Source: DATARR01 sp044868005
GTDB taxonomy: Bacteria; Acidobacteriota; Thermoanaerobaculia; Multivoradales; UBA5704
Assembly: GCA_044868005.1 (NCBI GenBank)
Contig: JBIOVX010000303.1
Span: 1-64,000 of the forward strand
Direction: 5' to 3'
DNA length: 64,000 nucleotides
Both the position numbers and the translations under genes were made by a program. This document shows positions 60,120 to 64,000 of this stretch, in pieces. The notes under the pieces were generated by a model. It searched no databases. It worked only from the letters and a program-made list of their open reading frames with translations, and was not told the DNA's origin. Positions within the stretch are counted from its first letter, which is position 1; each line of letters starts with the position of its first letter.

Positions 60120-63100
60120 ATGGATCGACTCTCCAAGATCTGCGCTCTCATGATCCTCCTCCTTACGGCTCCGACGGCCGCATGGGGATCGCTCTACTCC
60201 GAGGAGGACTGTGAGGACCTGGTGCCCCAGGTGCTCAACGTCGGTGTGCCGCGGGCCGGGGACCTCTCGGAGATCGATCTTCAGACCTTGCGCGAGGCCG
60301 CCAGCCGCCGCCTCACCGCTCTCTATGCGCCCCTCGACCGGTGCGGCGGCCGCAAGCGGCTGCAGGTCAACATCGCCATCGGCAACGATTACCAGATCCT
60401 CGATTGGCTCGGCCAGGGACTGATCGACGTCGGGGTGGTGCCGGATCTGAGCCTGTATCTGCTCGGCCGGGACGGCGTCGAGCTGCGGGAGCCCCCGGTG
60501 GCCGCGGACGGGCTGGAGGATCTTCTCGCGCCTCGCGCCGCCACCCTGCAATCCCGCGGCTTCACGGCGGGAGCGTGGACGGAGAGGCCGGAGCCGGAAC
60601 GCGACTTCGAGAGCTTCCGCTGGCAGCTCTGGTGCGGCGCCCGCGGCGGCGAGCCCGGAGCCCTGCCGGAGCCCGATCGCCGGCGGTGCCCGGATCTCGC
60701 CCGCGGGCCCGAGTACCGCATCGCCCTGACCTCCCACCTCTGCACGGGCGGCTTCTTGCGGCCCGTGGCGCGGACCGCAAAGTGGCTGGCGGACCGGCTG
60801 GCGGCGGCGGGGCTCGCCGCGGACGGCAAGGAGGCGCAGGCCGTGGAGGACCGCTTCTGGAGCGCCTTCTTCGACCGCGCGCGGTTCACTCTCGACGGCA
60901 CTCTCCCCGACGCAGCGCGCCCGGCGAAGCCGGTGATCGAGATCGCCGCCGGCGCGGTGCCGGCCGGCGCCTCCACCGGGCCGGCTTACCGGGATCATCT
61001 GGTGATCGCGGCGCGGGCCGCGGACTCGATCTTCTACGGCAACGCCTTTCCGCGCGCCGCCGTGGAGCTGGCGCCGGAGCTCGAGGCCGTCCTGGAACGC
61101 GATCCGGCGCCGGCGGCGTTCCGGTCGCTGCTCGCCGCCGAGCCTTACTTCGGCGTGCGCACGTTCGGCTTCACGGTCGATGAGACGATCGGTCTGCTGC
61201 GGCAGCACCAGAGAACGTCCGGCCGGGCGCGGCTCGCCCTGGTGCTGCCCGGAGGCGGCGTGAAAGCCGTCTACCAGTCGCAGCTCGTGGACTCGCTCTA
61301 TGGCCAGGCGTATCTGAAGAACGCCCTCACGGACAAGGGCTCCCTCGCGGCGCGCGGACCGCGCCCGGATGCCTCGCCGCTCGACGTCGATTTCGTGATC
61401 GGCACGAGCGGCGGCGCCCTGCTGGGCTACTTCGTGGCGCGGCTGGCGGAGAAGGGTCCCTGGAATCTCTCCCAGGTGCTGTGGCAGAACCAGGAGGAGG
61501 AGGTCCTGGACAGCACCGACATCTTCGGCAGCACCGATCTGCCGCGGTATCTCAGCGTGGTGGCCATCTTCCTCGTCTTCTCCGCCCTGCTGTTCGCCAG
61601 CTCCGTGATCCTGCGGCGTCCCATCCCGGTGGATCCCCCGGTGGCGGAGGGCTTCTGGCGGCCGCGACTGACGCTGGCCATCGTGCCCCTGCTGCTGCTC
61701 ACCCCGGTCCTCATCCGTTGGGTCAACGGCAAGCATGCGCAGGAGCACATCCCCGAGATCGAGGGGTTGTTCTATGCCGTTTGCATCTCCGCCGCCATCT
61801 TCGCCGATCAGTGCCTGATCTACCGGTGCGAGCCGCGGCCCAACGGCAAGCTCCCTCTCCACCCCGTGCTGCCGCTGCTCCTGGGCCTGGCCCTGGTCAC
61901 GATGCCGCTGCTGCCCGTCTGGAGCGGCGAGGAGGGCGAACGCTGGCTCGACCGCAATATCGACTTGCTCAATCTCACCGCCGGATCCCTGCTCATCTGC
62001 CTCGGCATCCTCTCGCTCCTCGCGGCCGGCATCCTGTGGACGTACGCCTCCCGCCGCTATCGGGTCGAAGGGGTCGCGGGCTTCTTCACCGGTTTCTCGC
62101 TCAGTCTCCTTCTCGTCGGCGCTGTCTACGTCGTGCTGGCCCTGGTGATGGCCCTGCAGCCGAACCTGCTCTCGCCGCTCGAGCTGACGATGGGCTTCTG
62201 GAAATGGCTGCTCGCCACCAGCCTGATCCTCGGGCTCCTCATCCTCTTCACCGGCTGCCTCGGGCGCGGCGCGAGATGGGGCCGGCACGTGTTCGGCGGC
62301 TTGAGCTATCTCTGCTCGCATCATCCCAACAGCTCGCTGGTGAGCCGCCGGTTCCTGCGCATCGCAGGTCTCGCCATCGGCGCCTTCCTGTGGTGGAACT
62401 TCGTGCTCGCCCCGGCGCTCTACGGCAACGCTCACGCCCGCAGGTTTCTCGACACGGCGGAGAGCCGCTTCCACCGCGATTACGAGCGCAGCAATCCGCA
62501 GGGCGACGCCCACCACCTCACCGCGCACCTCCTCGTGCCGGCCAACGTGCTCGAACGCGACGGCACGCGCTTCTTTCTCGTCGTGCCGAACGAGCTCGGC
62601 GCCTGTCCGCCGATCTCCAGCAAGCCCGGCAGCGGCGCGCTCTGGTACACCTACCGCATCCCGCCGGAGAAGCGGGAGGTGAGCACGCCGCTGCCCGGCT
62701 GCCCGAACTTCCGGGAACGGTCTCCCGGCGACGTCGAGGAGGTCATCTTCGCCTCGGGCTCGCCGTTTCCCATCTTTCCCGCCCACCTGGTGGAGCTGAA
62801 CGACAAAGCGGGAAAGGCGAGGCGGCAGGCGCTCGTCGATGGCGGCTATTCGAACAACGAGCCGGTGGACGCGGCGCTCAACGTCTCGGCGGAGCAGGTG
62901 CTGATCGTCGAGTCGACGAATCCGCTGGGACCCGCAACCGCCGTGGAGAGCGAAGCCGGGAGCCGGCTCTCGCTGCTGATGGGGCCCCTGATCGCGGACC
63001 TGCTGCGGCTGCCGGGCTTCCTCTTCGAGCGTTCGCAGCAGGTCGACCGGCTGAGCCGGCGGGGTCTCTTCGTCGTCTCGCTCTCGCCGTCGCGCGATGA

Positions 63101-63254
63101 GATCGCCTGGCCGGCGCTCTTCGACTTCCGCCGCGAGGTGGTCGAACGGCTGCGCGGGACGGCGCAGAGGGACCTTGCGCGGCGCATCGGCCTGGTGGAG
63201 AGCTGGGGGCCGCCGCGCTTCCAGCTCAGCGTCCTGATCGGCAACGCTTACTAG
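60120..63254 (+). CDS. Membrane patatin with N-terminal periplasmic-binding-like domain
   Basis: The 1044-residue product starts at ATG 60120 after GAGGTGG. A signal peptide (1-23) is followed by about 300 residues resembling a phosphonate-type periplasmic-binding protein (VNIAIGNDYQILDWLGQGLIDVGVVPDLSL). The patatin follows: loop GGGVK (378-382), Ser430 in GTSGGALLG, Asp907 in DGGYSNNEP. Between nucleophile and Asp lie seven or so membrane helices (about 480-770). Which side each half faces is unclear. This combination is unlike ordinary patatins and may link ligand sensing outside to lipid hydrolysis. The stop overlaps the convergent hydrolase gene by four bases. Confidence 0.82.
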   Translation: MDRLSKICALMILLLTAPTAAWGSLYSEEDCEDLVPQVLNVGVPRAGDLSEIDLQTLREAASRRLTALYAPLDRCGGRKRLQVNIAIGNDYQILDWLGQGLIDVGVVPDLSLYLLGRDGVELREPPVAADGLEDLLAPRAATLQSRGFTAGAWTERPEPERDFESFRWQLWCGARGGEPGALPEPDRRRCPDLARGPEYRIALTSHLCTGGFLRPVARTAKWLADRLAAAGLAADGKEAQAVEDRFWSAFFDRARFTLDGTLPDAARPAKPVIEIAAGAVPAGASTGPAYRDHLVIAARAADSIFYGNAFPRAAVELAPELEAVLERDPAPAAFRSLLAAEPYFGVRTFGFTVDETIGLLRQHQRTSGRARLALVLPGGGVKAVYQSQLVDSLYGQAYLKNALTDKGSLAARGPRPDASPLDVDFVIGTSGGALLGYFVARLAEKGPWNLSQVLWQNQEEEVLDSTDIFGSTDLPRYLSVVAIFLVFSALLFASSVILRRPIPVDPPVAEGFWRPRLTLAIVPLLLLTPVLIRWVNGKHAQEHIPEIEGLFYAVCISAAIFADQCLIYRCEPRPNGKLPLHPVLPLLLGLALVTMPLLPVWSGEEGERWLDRNIDLLNLTAGSLLICLGILSLLAAGILWTYASRRYRVEGVAGFFTGFSLSLLLVGAVYVVLALVMALQPNLLSPLELTMGFWKWLLATSLILGLLILFTGCLGRGARWGRHVFGGLSYLCSHHPNSSLVSRRFLRIAGLAIGAFLWWNFVLAPALYGNAHARRFLDTAESRFHRDYERSNPQGDAHHLTAHLLVPANVLERDGTRFFLVVPNELGACPPISSKPGSGALWYTYRIPPEKREVSTPLPGCPNFRERSPGDVEEVIFASGSPFPIFPAHLVELNDKAGKARRQALVDGGYSNNEPVDAALNVSAEQVLIVESTNPLGPATAVESEAGSRLSLLMGPLIADLLRLPGFLFERSQQVDRLSRRGLFVVSLSPSRDEIAWPALFDFRREVVERLRGTAQRDLARRIGLVESWGPPRFQLSVLIGNAY

Positions 63255-64000
63255 GGAGGCGCGGTCCGCTCATCGAGCCACGCCAGCAGGTCGCTCACCA
63301 CCTGCGCGCGCCCGAGCTCGTTCAAGACCTCGTGGAAGAAGCCCGGGTAGACCACCAGGCGCTTGCTCGCGCTTCCCAGGCGGTCGAAGAAGGCGCGGCC
63401 GCGGTCGGGATCCGCGATCGGGTCCGCGCCGCCGAGCAGGACGAGGATGGGAGAGACGATCGCGGACGCTTTCGCGAAGACCTCCTCCTGGGCCTCCTGG
63501 ACCTCGGTGAACCAACCCAAGGTGACGGTGGGAAAAACCTTCGGGTCCGCCTCGTAGGCGTCGACGATCTCCTTGTCGTGGCTCAACCCATTGGGATCGA
63601 GCCCGCTCTCCACCGCCAGCTTGGGGACGAAGTTCGCGGCCAGCGGCAGCACCTTCCGCTTGAAGAAGGGGATGGCGAGCGCCGGAGCGAGGAACGGGCT
63701 GCTCACCGCCAGGGAATCGAAGACCTGCGGATGATGCAGCACGAAGTCGAGCGCGATGAGGCCGCCGAGGCTGTGGCCCAGGAGGAGCAGGGGAGAGGAG
63801 GCGGCGCCGCGAGCGCGCACCTCGTCCAGGAAGCGCGTGAGATCCCGCCGGTAATCCTCGAATTTCGACACGTGGCCTCGCCGTCCGCCGGACTCGCCGT
63901 GACCGCGCAGGTCCAGCAGGTGGCAGGAGTAACCCGCCGCCACCAGGATCTCCACGAGATGGCGGTAGCGGCCCTTGTGCTCCGCGTAGCCGTGGACGAT
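63251..64000 (-). CDS. Alpha/beta hydrolase, monoacylglycerol-lipase-like (5' end cut by window)
   Basis: The reading frame continues to the window edge as IVHGYAEHKGRYRHL, so the start lies outside; the GTG at 63955 is internal. Visible motifs are the oxyanion HG, LLDLRGHGESGG, the nucleophile elbow GHSLGG, and the late Asp (GGADPIADPDRG) and His (PGFFHEVLNE). The family cleaves monoacylglycerols and related esters. It ends head-on with the patatin gene, their stops sharing CTAG. Confidence 0.88.
   Translation of the reverse strand: MVHGYAEHKGRYRHLVEILVAAGYSCHLLDLRGHGESGGRRGHVSKFEDYRRDLTRFLDEVRARGAASSPLLLLGHSLGGLIALDFVLHHPQVFDSLAVSSPFLAPALAIPFFKRKVLPLAANFVPKLAVESGLDPNGLSHDKEIVDAYEADPKVFPTVTLGWFTEVQEAQEEVFAKASAIVSPILVLLGGADPIADPDRGRAFFDRLGSASKRLVVYPGFFHEVLNELGRAQVVSDLLAWLDERTAPP

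Noticed and set aside
59772..62786. 1004-codon open frame antisense to the second patatin
   Set aside because: Low-complexity Gln/Glu/Arg-rich translation; the patatin strand has signal peptide, helices and catalytic residues.

Overview
The window is a GC-rich bacterial chromosome segment with no rRNA, tRNA, CRISPR or phage module that I can see. The gene content fits an Acidobacteriota-like bacterium, possibly Thermoanaerobaculia: many GTG starts, secreted beta-propeller and metzincin proteins, a lipid-anchored M23 peptidase, membrane patatins and a very large, loosely organised polysaccharide region. This assignment is inference from style, not from a marker gene.

Layout. 1-7.4 kb: DinB-like protein, membrane patatin lipase, TPP riboswitch plus thiC, and a sulfatase-fold protein. 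7.4-49.2 kb: an extended surface-glycan region. It holds glycosyltransferases (GT2, GT4, GT2-GT4 fusions, a sulfotransferase-GT2 fusion), polytopic GT-C-like membrane proteins, eight unlike SAM methyltransferases, a nucleotide-sugar dehydrogenase and epimerase, and a tight six-gene operon (44.2-49.2 kb). That operon carries a NeuD-like acyltransferase, a GtrB-like GT2, a GH43-like propeller, a WecE-type aminotransferase, WbqC and a methyltransferase. Scattered through the region are exported proteins sharing one C-terminal domain with a conserved cysteine pair (PCRxxD[TS]R ... CG[VI]P) that ends in GYF at or near the last residue. 49.3-55.1 kb: an exported protein ending in an endosialidase-type S74 chaperone, then a carbamoyltransferase-SGNH hydrolase pair. 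55.2-64 kb: RRM protein, rRNA methyltransferase, M23 lipoprotein, MA-like peptidase, MBL-fold lipoprotein, a second membrane patatin with an unusual N-terminal domain, and an alpha/beta hydrolase cut by the window edge.

The genes probably act together in making nucleotide sugars, assembling glycans on membrane carriers, methylating, sulfating, acylating or carbamoylating them, and exporting proteins that may attach to that surface. No clear Wzx flippase, Wzy polymerase or ABC exporter is visible, so the pathway is incomplete here or uses the unrecognised multi-span proteins.

Most notable: (i) five copies of the Cys-pair/GYF domain on unrelated proteins, one of them a free-standing secreted domain; (ii) a paralogous sugar-dehydrogenase pseudogene whose catalytic centre has been precisely lost; (iii) a sulfotransferase-GT2-coiled-coil fusion heading a four-gene operon; (iv) a patatin with a periplasmic-binding-like N-terminus and an internal membrane domain; (v) -10-like hexamers immediately before start codons, suggesting leaderless transcripts; (vi) long inverted repeats flanking gene blocks.
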